Source: Undaria pinnatifida (Eukaryota; Sar; Phaeophyceae; Laminariales; Alariaceae). Taken from it: a stretch of DNA of 64,000 bases. Position 1 is the first letter of the stretch. Each line of letters starts with the position of its first letter. The notes beneath the pieces are model-generated. The model saw nothing but the letters and a program-made list of their open reading frames with translations, did no database searches and was not told where the DNA came from. Below are positions 55,501 through 64,000 of this stretch, piece after piece. The position numbers and the translations under genes are program-made. The stretch covers positions 20,009,606 through 20,073,605 of the forward strand of contig JABAKD010000020.1 of assembly GCA_012845835.1 (NCBI GenBank), read 5' to 3'.

Positions 55501-58500
55501 TGCAAGTCTGCCCGCTCGCGCACCGGAATAATCCCACGAACCTCTGATGCTGTCTACTGTATGATTACAAACGGTCCAGGGGATGTGCTTTTACGTACCG
55601 GTATGTACTGGTGCAGAGTGCTGCAGACCTGCGGGGTTACCAGCTACGACGGAGGGACCAAAGCCGCACCGACTACTGCAACTACTGCACCTACTGCACC
55701 AACTGCAACTACTGCAACTACTGCATGAACAGCGAGTAATCTCGTGCGCAACAAGTCCCGAAAAGCTCCTTCGTACGCATATTTTACACTTTGCGTTGCT
55801 CCGAGCATAACACGAGCAACGAGGCATATCAGCAATATCCTGTACCGGGCAAGGATGTATGTTGAGCTGATGCTCACGTTGGCGAGTCTCACCACCTATG
55901 GCAGATAGGGTCTAACAGCTCAGCTCATTTAAGGGAGGTGGGTGATGGGCGCGATATGACAATGGTTTTTAGCTCTGCGGTGGCGACCGTTCAGCAGCAA
56001 CTTAGGGGCTAGTTCGCTCACAAACAGTGAGGTCTGGTATTATATGGTATTCTACCAGGTTATGTCTGAGGGATTTTCAAGTTGATAAGACCAAGGCTAT
56101 GATACGGGCGATATCTCGACTTTCAATACCCAGTATAGGCCATTCGATGCGAGTCGAATAGGGAAGGAAGTGCTGACGTCTTCTCGAGATAAAAATGAAG
56201 GCACGTACCGTAGCGGGGAGGGGGAATAACAGCCTGCGTAGTGACCGTGGGTCTGAGGTACGTCTAGGGAGGGAGAAAAAGAAAGAAAAGGGTGAAGACA
56301 ACAGATGGGATGAGCAAAAAAAAAAAAAAAAAAGAAAGGCCACTCCAGAGGGGGCTCCGTACCTCGGTCAGAAACCGACAAAAAAATGATATTGCCAGCG
56401 CGTAGCAAAGCATTCAACCGTTCCAAGGCGGCGATGCACATCTCGAACAAACCGAAATACTCAAAACCTCAAACACTTATAACCTCAGGACCTCACGGTT
56501 GCAAATAATGAGGGTAGCAGAAGGCGCGGGGACTATTGATAGACGAAAACATCACCCACCTACCGTGCGTAGCCTTCAAATACAATGGTTGCACTCCTTC
56601 AAATACAATGATTGCACTCCTTCAAACGATGGTGACACACCTTCAAATACAATGGTTGCACTCCTTCAAACAATGGTGGCACACCTTCGAATACAATGGT
56701 TGCACATAGTTGGCCTCGGTTAGCACCGACGCCGTAGAGCATTATATGCATTTTGGGGTTGGCGTTGGTTCGCAACGACGCTGTAAAACGTGCCAGTCAC
56801 TGCGCGAGCTAGACAACCAGGGTACCGTTTTTTTTTTTTTGGCGGTCACCATGATGGTTATCAAGTTTGATCATATTGTGCGGGGCGGAGAATCCTAACT
56901 CCGCACAAGGGGAATTATCGTATCACGTAGTGTGAATATGGTAAGGCACCCACGAGGCAGTTACATATTAATACCCATTGCTGTCTCTGGAGTGGCCACA
57001 CCAGAAAACAAAGTAGCTCATTGGCGCTGTCATCCATAAGCAAGAAAGTAGGCACAAGGTGCCGAAGTCCGTGTTGCGAGCAGTTCTTGGAAGATGCAGT
57101 TTATCCTTCATGCGACTCGCCGAACACCTCACGGTGCTTCGCGCTTGGTGCAAGCAATGTCTGCCTGGTTGAGGAAAACCCGACGTGCTCCGTCCCGGCG
57201 TAGTAAGGATGCGAGGGTCTATGGTCATACGATTACGGCCACGCACAAACTGAGTACACCCCCCCCACCCCTCCCCCCCGTGTCTGGCACAACCCATTTT
57301 CAACCCCTGCCGTATATATTGGTCATTTTGTCAACCACACGGAGCGTGCGGATGGCGAGTCATGTACCTATGCTACATATGGGAAGATTTCCACGACGTA
57401 TTTATCTTACCAAGAGTCGCCGTTTTGATTCTGCGTGCCCACCTTCAAGTGGAGAAAAAAAAAACGGTTCTGCAAACCATCTAATTAAGGGTTTATGAGT
57501 GGTGTGCTATCTTGCGTGATACGATAGTCTATGGGTACGAACTATTACCATTACCTTTACCAGGAAATAGCTATGGTTAGCTATGGTTAGCTGTGGTTAG
57601 CTATGGTTAAGGTCGGTAACGTTTTTTTAGGCGGATTCAGGTGGGGCGGTTTTGTAATACGGTGGATTGTTTTGGCAGTAGCGGTATTTCGGTTTTAGGC
57701 GGCAAGGAAACTTGGAAGTAAGTGGTAATTACAAATATGGCGGTAATTTTTCGGCGATAATGCCACACAGCGGTAATTGTTTTGGCGGTAGGTGTTTTTT
57801 TTTCGGTTTTTGGCGGTATCTTTTTCGGCGGTAGGCGGTAAACACAAAAAATGGCGATATTTTTTCGGCGGTAATGCAAAACGGCGGCATTCGTTTTGGC
57901 GGTAGGAGTTTTTCGTTTTTCGGCGGTAACGTAAACGTCAACCTACAACTTGGGCGGTTTTGCGGTGCCTAGCCATGTTTTGGGAGCCCGAACCTCTTTC
58001 CGACGGCTACTCTTGTTCCCTTTGAACGGTCGGGTTGCACGGCGAGCTCAAACGATGTATTGAGGCAAAACCAACGGGAAAAGTGTAGTGACCTATTTCA
58101 CCATGAATGTAATCGAGCAGCCTCATGCGAAACGCACGAACAGAGAGGGCAACAAAACTGTACCACCCAGAAACCACAATAATAATATGCTGATCGAATG
58201 CCGTGACGTTTTAAATTGTAAATGATCAACAACAAATCTCCTGGGGTATAGCCCCAGCCTATTAATAGTCTAAATTATCATTTTTCCCTTTTCTCCCTGC
58301 ACTACTATTACGAGTTCTCCCCGCCTCGTCCGCAAGAGCCACTCGCCGTCCCCACGTCCCCACACGGCCACAACAGGGTTCTACCGAGAGGGGGTCCGCA
58401 GAACCAAAAGAACAAAGAACGCAGACGAACACGGAACAAAGAACACGAGTGATATCCAGTGCAGGCGGTACCAGTGTCGCCGGTATGTTTTGGGCGGTGT

Positions 58501-59765
58501 CTAGAGTTGGCGGTACTTTTTGGGCGGTGTCGAGGGTTGGCGGCATTCATTCGGCGGAAGGCGGTAATTGCGATTTAGGCCGGTATTTTTTCGGTGGTAT
58601 TGCAATACGGCGGCAATACGGCGGTATTTTTTTGGCGGCAGATGGGATTTCGCTTTTCGGCGGTAAAGACTCTGGCGGTAGGCGGTAATTACACAATATG
58701 GCGGTAAACCGCGGAATTACCGGGACCGCCCACCAGGGCGGTAATGTCACGGCGGCAATATTACCGACCTCAACAATATTACCGACCTTAACCCTGTTAA
58801 CAAGAGTATCTACGCGGCGATTGCTGTACGCGTGATATGACATGATACGAATAAACGAAACACGTTTACTCGACTCCACCTGGTTTTCCAGATTCCAACG
58901 GAATTTCCGATTTTACGGGACCGTCAGGCTTTCCCCGTGTACAATTCACATCGTTTCGTATACTACCATAGTTGCTTAGTTACTCAACCCTGTTCAGCAC
59001 TGCTGCACTCATGTGTTGGGGTCAAAATGCTTCAAATTAGCAGGAAATTAGTGAAGGATTTCTGCAAGGGAACAGGGCCTAAATCCTTTAGCAAGTTGTC
59101 AGGAGAAAATACGTTGACCTCTTGACAGACCGACGGCAATTCTCCAACAATTGACCTTGACTGACGGAAAATTGCTAAGTTTTAGAATGGAACGATCGGT
59201 TTGACACCCTTGACTGACCGCTGGACGTTTCCCTTGACTGACCGTCCCCTGATATCTGTGCTTTTTAGCACTGCACTACTGCTATTAATAGTCCTGCGTG
59301 TTATTCATACGATCTTTTAACCCATTCTCGTCCATGACAACCAGCGTTCGTCTCCTCTAGGAGACGAGCTCTATGGCCACAAACTGCAAGAGAGAAACAT
59401 ACATTACATCGCAACTGTACAGTAGTGATATTTGGCCATGCAATGCAAACAAATGAAATGTGCAGTTGGGGACCAAACACTTGGAACTACACTGCAGTAG
59501 ACTCCTTTTTTTGGACTTAGGATAACGATCTATTATCACGGTCCAATACTACAGTGCACTCATTTCAGGACTTGGCAAAATGATGTATTAATATTACGCT
59601 TTTATAGCTTGATTATTATGCTTGGTTGGAAGCTGGAGATACCTGCACGATGGAAGACTCCGTCAGCTCTTGGTCCAGCAGCGGCAGGCCCTGCACGAGA
59701 ATAGCTCTGGAAGCCTCAAGCTCAGTGATGGGGTGGGACATTTCGTCGCCCTTGCTTGGCTTCAT
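46290..59765 (-). CDS. RRM-domain protein with repeated helical tail, vip1/BPA1-like, 8 exons
   Basis: Eight minus-strand exons join with matching phases at all seven junctions into 289 residues. An RRM occupies roughly residues 20-97. The RNP2-like strand is A-I-L-V-Q-G-L-P (21-28), the first helix ends V-F-S-A-Y-G-E-I, the RNP1-like strand is R-A-A-L-V-F-V-G (64-71), and the last strand is C-S-V-S-L-A (91-96). RNP1 lacks the usual paired aromatics, keeping one Phe, so RNA binding may be weak. After it, three imperfect units start D-E-K-L-G-V-S (147), D-E-K-H-D-V-S (167) and D-T-K-L-G-V-S (191), within an Ala/Lys-rich helical region. A small-residue tail rich in Ala, Pro and Asn ends at TAG 46292-46290. 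This layout recalls fission-yeast vip1 and plant BPA1/ACD11-partner proteins. The assignment rests on recalled family architecture, not alignment. Introns total about 12.6 kb. Confidence 0.9.
47320..47380 (-). CDS. RRM gene exon 7
   Basis: Acceptor TTGTGTTGCAG, donor GACAAG|GTGCGT, 61 bp. The first base completes Lys193. Encodes L-G-V-S-E-A-A-T-R-W-A-Q-K-T-K-E-S-T-D-K, the third unit. Confidence 0.9.
47577..48352. mobile_element. inverted pair of GATC-rich MITE copies in RRM intron 6
   Basis: The copy at about 47577-47830 is the inverted complement of 48125-48352. Shared blocks include TGATCTAGATC, ACATCCTATATCTG, GTACGGCTCCCAGCCGGTGA and CACCAAGTGG. The same family recurs at 51128-51375 and 59937-60050. 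Between the arms is a 48-bp direct repeat (CCGCGATCCAAAAGCGAT type). Confidence 0.75.
48063..48102. repeat. 40-bp exact direct repeat, copy 1
   Basis: Identical to 48357-48396 (GAGCCTCTCC ... AAAGCGAT). The two copies bracket the second MITE arm. Confidence 0.9.
48357..48396. repeat. 40-bp exact direct repeat, copy 2
   Basis: See 48063-48102. Too long for a target-site duplication, so a local duplication that carried or surrounded the MITE is likelier. Confidence 0.9.
48919..50253 (-). repeat. degenerate copies of the 3' edge of RRM exon 6
   Basis: At least five intron copies of about 30-40 bp resemble the last ten codons and donor of exon 6: 48919-48954, 48993-49020, 49105-49140, 49174-49211 and 50221-50253. 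The last two keep an intact GTGAGT; others have GTTAAT-type changes. On the plus strand they share the phrase GTGTCGACCTCTATGGCCTT with substitutions. Confidence 0.7.
50289..50381 (-). repeat. dispersed repeat (GGGGCTCTAAAGGGGTTA family)
   Basis: Minus-strand copy: AACTGGAAAGCCGTTTTTTT then GGGAGGGGTTTTGAGGCTCT. Confidence 0.6.
50531..50622 (-). CDS. RRM gene exon 6
   Basis: Acceptor TGTTTGTGCAG, donor GACACTAA|GTGAGT, 92 bp ending in phase 2. Encodes the second unit, L-D-E-K-H-D-V-S, followed by A-A-A-M-T-A-H-A-K-A-I-E-V-D-T. A second AG six bases further in (CAGGTGCAG) gives a possible tandem acceptor that would drop two residues. Confidence 0.9.
51128..51375 (+). mobile_element. GATC-rich MITE copy in RRM intron 5
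   Basis: Contains CGTACGGCTCCCACCTCCGG, CAGGTCTTCCCTGCAAAGAT and GCAGGATCTGTGTATA, in the order seen at 47577-47830. Confidence 0.65.
51595..51868. repeat. ~100-bp degenerate repeat abutting the donor of RRM exon 5
   Basis: Three units share TCCTTCGAGCG...GTGTACAATAGGTGAGTGG-type sequence. The unit nearest the exon ends in GTACAATAGGCGAGGCTGAC, directly at the exon 5 donor. Confidence 0.65.
51869..51999 (-). CDS. RRM gene exon 5
   Basis: Acceptor GGTGATCAG, donor ACTAAG|GTCAGC, 131 bp. Two starting bases complete Gly119. Encodes L-T-T-A-E-W-I-R-G-I-F-A-Q-G and the first D-E-K-L-G-V-S unit. Confidence 0.9.
52105..52285. repeat. GATATGAT microsatellite
   Basis: About twenty 8-bp units with ACCATGATAT interruptions, in RRM intron 4. 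Confidence 0.92.
52704..52742. repeat. interstitial telomeric repeat (CCCTAA)n
   Basis: Six CCCTAA units followed by a TGGCTAA repeat (52743-52770). Confidence 0.93.
53100..53214 (-). CDS. RRM gene exon 4
   Basis: Acceptor GTTTTTTTAG, donor AGAAG|GTGAGT, 115 bp ending in phase 1. Encodes the last RRM turn and strand (N-G-R-D-I-L-G-A-N-C-S-V-S-L-A), then a Ser/Asn/Asp-rich linker. Confidence 0.92.
53751..53812 (-). CDS. RRM gene exon 3
   Basis: Acceptor CGCCCTTACAG, donor CTGCAG|GTAACG, 62 bp. Completes Ser60 and carries the RNP1 strand plus the second RRM helix (E-E-G-A-N-A-A-L-Q). Confidence 0.92.
54190..54490 (+). repeat. dispersed repeat with A-rich end, copy 1
   Basis: Shares AGCTTGCGCTACTGG, CGCTATCGCTA, GGCGCGCCAGCTATG, ATGAAAATACGTGGAA and an A-rich end with 61935-62150. 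Copy 2 is shorter. Both are plus-strand, and a retroposon origin is possible. Confidence 0.65.
55218..55272 (-). CDS. RRM gene exon 2
   Basis: Acceptor AACCCTTTCAG, donor GAAGAAA|GTGAGT, 55 bp ending in phase 1. Encodes the helix end and second strand, V-F-S-A-Y-G-E-I-S-K-L-L-L-Q. Confidence 0.9.
56141..56333 (+). mobile_element. SINE-like retroposon, copy 2
   Basis: Starts CATTCGATGCGAGTCGAATA and ends GATGGGATGAGC plus an 18-base A-run. AGGCCA precedes the start and follows the A-run (with a few extra bases), a possible target duplication. Lies in RRM intron 1. Confidence 0.65.
56571..56707. repeat. CTCCTTCAAATACAATGGTTGCA minisatellite
   Basis: Six units of 22-27 bp alternating TCAAATACAATGGTTGCAC and TCAAACAATGGTGGCAC. 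Confidence 0.9.
57627..57940. repeat. GGCGGTA-rich tract, copy 1
   Basis: About fifteen GGCGGTA/GGCGGCA motifs separated by T-rich spacers (TTTTCGGCGGTAAT). The minus-strand K/P-rich frames reflect the motif, not a gene. Confidence 0.8.
58465..58790. repeat. GGCGGTA-rich tract, copy 2
   Basis: Same motif and spacer style as copy 1, about 500 bp away. Ends in a short inverted stretch (TTACCGGGACCGCCCACC). Confidence 0.8.
59643..59765 (-). CDS. RRM gene exon 1
   Basis: ATG at 59765-59763 and donor GTGCAG|GTATCT; 41 codons, phase 0. The last residues (E-L-T-E-S-S-I-V-Q) form the first RRM helix. A possible acceptor CTCTGCCAG ends at about 59786, so a 5' UTR exon further up is possible. In that case the ATG used here would still be the first in frame. 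Confidence 0.82.
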
Positions 59766-59936
59766 GGGCGTGGTAGACGAGAATTCTGGCAGAGACCGTG
59801 TGCGACGCAAGGCGCAAGAAGAAGACACAAAAGCAGAAGAACACCGTTAGCCGTTACGAGGTACCATGGTAGCATGGTGGTAGCTCGTATGAAAGTTGCA
59901 CACGTGGGCCAGATGAGATGCTGTACAAGTATTAAG

Positions 59937-60050
59937 ATGATGTATCCCCACTTGATGATCTAAAGGTTTCAAGGGACATCTGTTTGGTCTAGTTTATGTT
60001 GCCGGGTGGGGGCTGTGCGATCTGCATAATCTAGCAACGGTTTTCAAAGT
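59937..60050 (-). mobile_element. GATC-rich MITE fragment
   Basis: GATGTATCCCCACTTGATGATCTAAAG matches the start of the minus-oriented arm at 48125 (given here by its position at 59945). Only the first half of the element is kept. It lies just upstream of RRM exon 1. Confidence 0.6.
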
Positions 60051-60074
60051 TGGATGCGCATTTCTTACGGCTGG

Positions 60075-60190
60075 GCATTGGCTCAGTATGTACTGGCAGT
60101 AGTAATCTACTGGCGCAGTAGTAAACTACTGGCAGTAGTCATCTAATGGCGCAGTAGTAATCTCCTGGCAGTTGCAATCTACTGATTGGC
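60075..60190. repeat. GGCAGTAGTAATCTACT minisatellite
   Basis: Five to six units of about 20 bp. Confidence 0.8.
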
Positions 60191-60199
60191 CCGGCCAGT

Positions 60200-61930
60200 A
60201 TGGTCGCCAGTGGTTTTTATCTGATGTACCACCAATAAACACGCCATATTATGGCGGCGGAAACCCACCAAATGCTGGCGAATAAGTTACAGTACTTCCG
60301 ACCCCCCCCCCCCCCCTTTCTCCGTTCCTTCCCTCACTCTTGGGGTGTTGTTCTCCTCTTCTTCTATAGACGTTTAGTACGGACGTGTATTTTTTTCGTT
60401 GTTGCAGATATCTGGTATATTATATCGAGTTGCGGTGTATGTATCCTATAGCTGCTCGTCTACATTGCCATGTTGTCATGTTGTCAACTCTGTTTTCTTT
60501 CCTTCTTGCTTTGTTGTTCACTTAGACTGGAACTAACTTTTTGGGGGTACCGTATGTTTTGGTTTTTGGGTTCGCTGAAATATCTCCGCCCCCCCCCCCC
60601 CCGGCTGTTGCCCCTTTTCACGCGTTCCTTCCTTCCACCTGTTTCCTGTTTGTACGCTAAAACATCTCCGCCACCCTCCGGTTGTTGAGATTTTTCGCGC
60701 GTTCCTTCCTTCCATTTTCTTCATTTTTGGTCTCTTAGGGTTAGGGTAACCCTCTGCGTTTGAGTATCCGCTAGCTGCTACCGGTTACAGGTAGCGTTCG
60801 CTCGTTTTTTGTTTTTCTTTTCGTTTTGTTCTTTTGTGTTTTTTTTGTGTATTTCGTTTGCTGGTGACACTCTAGCCGAAAAGGGTAGGAGTTCGATGGA
60901 GTAACACGAAATATTGTATATTAAATATCTACATATTAAATATGATATGTACGTGAAAACGATTTATACGAAGTAATGCACTTACCTGCGCGAGCACCAA
61001 CAACAAGAAGGACGTCACATCATCGCACACGCCACACGTTGCATGCATTTTTCTTGTTTTGACTTTTTCTTGGTGTTTTCTGTGTAGATGACCGCAATCA
61101 CCCCCGGCCAATACAGTTGTGAGTTTTGAGCCCCGATTGTGATCGGAAATGAAGCGAAATTGCGCATTTTTGGGGCCTCCGGCGGCGCCTCCAGCCCCCC
61201 CCCCCCTCACGAGCCAGGGGGGGCCTAATGGCCGTGCTACGCTCGGCCAGTATACTGGACCAGTATATTGCTGCAGTCCAGTATACTATTTGATTTTTAC
61301 CACAGTATAATCGATACTGGCTGAGTCAGCCAGTGCCCAGCACTAGGAATTATATGTCCCAGAGCAGTTAATCCTTTGCAGCAAAAACGAACGGCCCACT
61401 TGGAACGAGATAAGCGGCAACTGATTGGTGCTGGGAGTGTTGCTTCATACGCTGGAGGCCCACGAGGGTATGGGTGCACATGGGATGGAATAGGACTCAC
61501 AGGGCGGAGCATGTGTGGGCGCCGTACGGCTCACCCGCGGCAGGAGCCACTCAATACCGCCATGGCCTGACCAGGAGGCTATCGAGGCAAAACACCGGTT
61601 TGCGAACGAGGATCTGGCGATATAATTTCTGGCAAAAGTGTGGTACCGATGTTCGCAGACTACTAATAGAAGTTGCAGTAATATTAGTCCTAGTCGAGCC
61701 ACGACGGCAATATCACAACTTCTAGATTTGCCACGAGGGGGCCACTTGGATGGCTAACACTGTCTTCTGTGGCGCTTGCGTTGCGGTATAGTTGCGTGTC
61801 AAGCTGTTCTCCAACTGTGGCAGGAACACTCGCTGCCGACGTGACGGCACCCACGCCCTACAGTGGAACTGCACCGTTACTAGCTGTTACTAGCCGTTAA
61901 ACAGCGGTCCCGCAGGAAAAGTCAGTTGAC
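60200..61930. other. no gene recognised; probable upstream region of the RRM gene
   Basis: Contains C-runs at 60301-60317 and 60588-60602 and a duplicated GCGTTCCTTCCTTCCA phrase. A minus-strand TCGCGCAG|GTAAGTGC at about 60986 is a textbook donor and could end a 5' UTR exon. No TATA or other promoter element can be defended. Confidence 0.4.
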
Positions 61931-61934
61931 CTAT

Positions 61935-62150
61935 TAGCTGTTCGGGTCGATTTAGCTTGCGCTGCCGGGGAAGTAACGAGGACCGCCGATCGGGACTGCT
62001 CGCGCTATCGCTACAGTGGGGACCGAAGGACACGCCAACTAGCGCTGGATTGCGAAGGCATATGAGTTAATCGACACAAGACGTGGATGAAAATACGTGG
62101 AAAGTGTGGTCATCCGCCGGAGGATACGTAAAAGAGAAAAAAAAAGTCGG
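61935..62150 (+). repeat. dispersed repeat with A-rich end, copy 2
   Basis: See 54190-54490. Ends GTAAAAGAGAAAAAAAAAG. Confidence 0.65.
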
Positions 62151-62570
62151 TTGCCCAAAATTCTCCAGTTTCACATCGGACACAGGCAAGTTGGAACGGA
62201 ACGAACGAATGCGAGCAGCCTCGTTCCATGCCAACCGTTCCAACGAGGTCGACTTGAGTTAAGACTTAAGAGACGCCCTGAGAGCGGTCAAATCGGCTCG
62301 TCGCGTCGTGTGACGTTTATACTAAAACCTAATGGAATAAGTGGGTACGAGGGTGAAAAAAATGGTCTACAAGTATCATTAATAATAGTCTGCACCACAC
62401 AAGGAGTACTGATGTAACGCATTTGGTGCCAAACAGCAGTAAACCTGTACCAGGTATCTTTTAACACGCATCGTGCGACTACGAGTACGAGTGCAAGCAC
62501 GGCAAGTGCGGGGATGATTTGCTGCTATTAATAGCCCACACGCACACCAAGTACCACCAGGTATATGATA

Positions 62571-63420
62571 CAGTAGCGGCTACGGTTTAAGAGAGGGTCG
62601 GTACAAGCCAATTTCTCTCTCTTAAATCCGGCTTTCTCTTATACCGTCTCCGCTACGGTATAAGAGAATATTCTCTTATACCGTAGCCAAATCGAAAGCG
62701 CGCCAGAGAGACGCTCTTGTCCGAACTATATGGCGTAGGAGGTCGTAGAGAGTGTATCATTCAATGTCGCGTAACGCAGCAAGCGTTACCACGTCGGGCT
62801 ACCTCCAAACACCGCTCATTCTCTTGGTTGGCGAGCACGTGGACCCAAGTACGTGGTGCGCTTTTAGTGGATCTGCGCTTGGAAAATAAATCATCGTCGT
62901 GTCATGCGATGCACATTTTGCACGTGGACATGCAAAGTCGGTACAGTAGTGGTTTTGTTGTTGTTTTATAGGTGTGTTTCATGCTCGCACCTCTTCTAGA
63001 AGGACAACACGAGGCTACGAATGCACCAGCACTCAAGAAAGACGCACCCGTTTACACACTGCACCCCTTCCTCCCACCGTACCCTCAACACAACACCCTC
63101 AACCTCTCATCCCATCGATTTAACCCCCCGACAAAACGCGAGTCAACGAAAAAAAAAAACTTCACATTATCAAGACATCACTCGCCCTACAAATAACACA
63201 AACCCAAGAAACTAACGCTACCCTCGCGACCTGTCAGCCTGAACACAATCTGTGTGTGATGTGTGTGTCCACGTGGTTTCCAAATGGTTCGATTTAAGAG
63301 AAAGTCTCGGAAGCAATAGGAATTCTCTCTTAAATCGATTTTGATTGGTACAAGCCAATTCCTCTCTCTTAAATCCGTACTCTCTCTTAAAAAAGTTCTC
63401 TTAAACCGTAGCCGCTACTG
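62571..63420. mobile_element. 850-bp non-autonomous TIR element with TA target duplication
   Basis: The left end CAGTAGCGGCTACGGTTTAA continues GAGA, and the right end is its inverted complement, closing CCGCTACTG. Both ends are flanked by TA (62569-62570 and 63421-63422). CAGT termini and a TA duplication are typical of the Tc1/mariner group. Subterminal TCTCTTAAATCCG and TTGGTACAAGCCAATT blocks are also inverted. Inside are extra TIR-like copies (62636-62695, 63290-63345). The frame at 62717-62971 is not a transposase, so the element would need an enzyme from elsewhere. Confidence 0.85.
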
Positions 63421-63422
63421 TA

Positions 63423-64000
63423 GTACATGATAGCGTAGTCTACACATTTTACGTGTATCGTGCGGAACGTGCGGAATTCGAGAATCTTCGAGCCGAGAAA
63501 CCAAGGACCAGTCTGCAAAATCCTACCAGGTAACATATATTCATTGCCGCGAAGAGCCTAGATAACTGCTTACTGCCTAATTGTGGCTATATAAGCACAA
63601 AACACTGAACACTTCACTACGTGCGTACGACCACCCCCGTGCGAGGTACACGCAAGCGCTGTGTGACACGCGGCATCTGTTTGGAGCAACAGGCTCTATA
63701 TTCTATGCTGACCTACAGATTAGCTTTTTCGTGTTCTCTGCTTTTCGAGCATGTTCTCCATTCGCCTATATACGACGCCGGAGAAAAGTAAGGGAAACAG
63801 GAGGTTTCGAACGACCAGACCAAGTAGGTGAGGCAAACCATAACCAACCGCCCCTTCTCCCAATCCTATGAGAACTTTAGCTAGCCCCCGATGCAACATA
63901 TTGGGCCTAGGGCGCGAGGCATGAGGACAGGTTGCAGCGACGATTGATGACAAAGACAGAATGAGAACACGCGGAGAAATGGTGGCATTTTGGCTTGCAG
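63423..64000. other. no gene recognised
   Basis: Short overlapping frames only. The open frame at 63581-63871 has no recognisable domain. Confidence 0.4.

Noticed and set aside
57637-57941. Lys/Pro-rich minus-strand frames with L-P-P-K-x-x-x-P-P-K spacing
   Set aside because: Produced by the GGCGGTA motif. It breaks frame repeatedly and lies in an intron of the RRM gene on the same strand.

Overview
This is a nuclear window from a eukaryote with a gene-poor, repeat-rich genome. I see no operons, ribosome binding sites, rRNA, CRISPR arrays or phage genes. Two spliced genes can be rebuilt exon by exon, with every splice junction keeping frame. Interstitial telomere-type repeats are of the TTAGGG class. 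Long introns with GTGAGT-like donors, Ty1/copia retroelements and abundant miniature transposons would fit a stramenopile or other algal/protist genome. I cannot name the species, and that placement is inference.

Layout. Bases 1-8,285: a decayed copia RNase H remnant, anonymous AT-rich DNA with small tandem repeats, and a broken PIF1-like helicase fragment on the minus strand. Bases 8,286-24,609 (plus strand): an ankyrin-repeat gene with five exons visible. Its introns of 0.6-7.5 kb hold a 2.65-kb 10-bp satellite, several minisatellites, a small LTR-flanked element and foldback MITEs. Bases 24,610-29,360: degenerate copies of the last ankyrin exon, then a 3.3-kb array of a GGGTAAAAAA-like unit and a (TTG)n tract. 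Bases 29,361-37,972: a TRIM-like element, a large inverted-repeat composite and a 460-bp tandem duplication. Bases 37,973-42,115: a decayed Ty1/copia element with both LTRs. Bases 42,116-46,289: dispersed repeats and minisatellites. Bases 46,290-59,765 (minus strand): an eight-exon gene for a 289-residue protein with an N-terminal RRM and a repeated helical tail, resembling the yeast vip1 / plant BPA1 (ACD11-partner) group. Bases 59,766-64,000: mostly repeats, including an 850-bp TA-flanked element with terminal inverted repeats.

The two genes have no visible functional link. What unites the window is repeat behaviour. Tandem arrays sit at intron-exon edges: the 3' splice sites of the ankyrin gene and the 5' splice sites of the RRM gene. 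At least one giant array appears to have grown from a 10-bp stretch inside a dispersed repeat whose unexpanded copies lie elsewhere in the window. I regard these two patterns as the most interesting content. They are pattern observations read by eye and need alignment to confirm.
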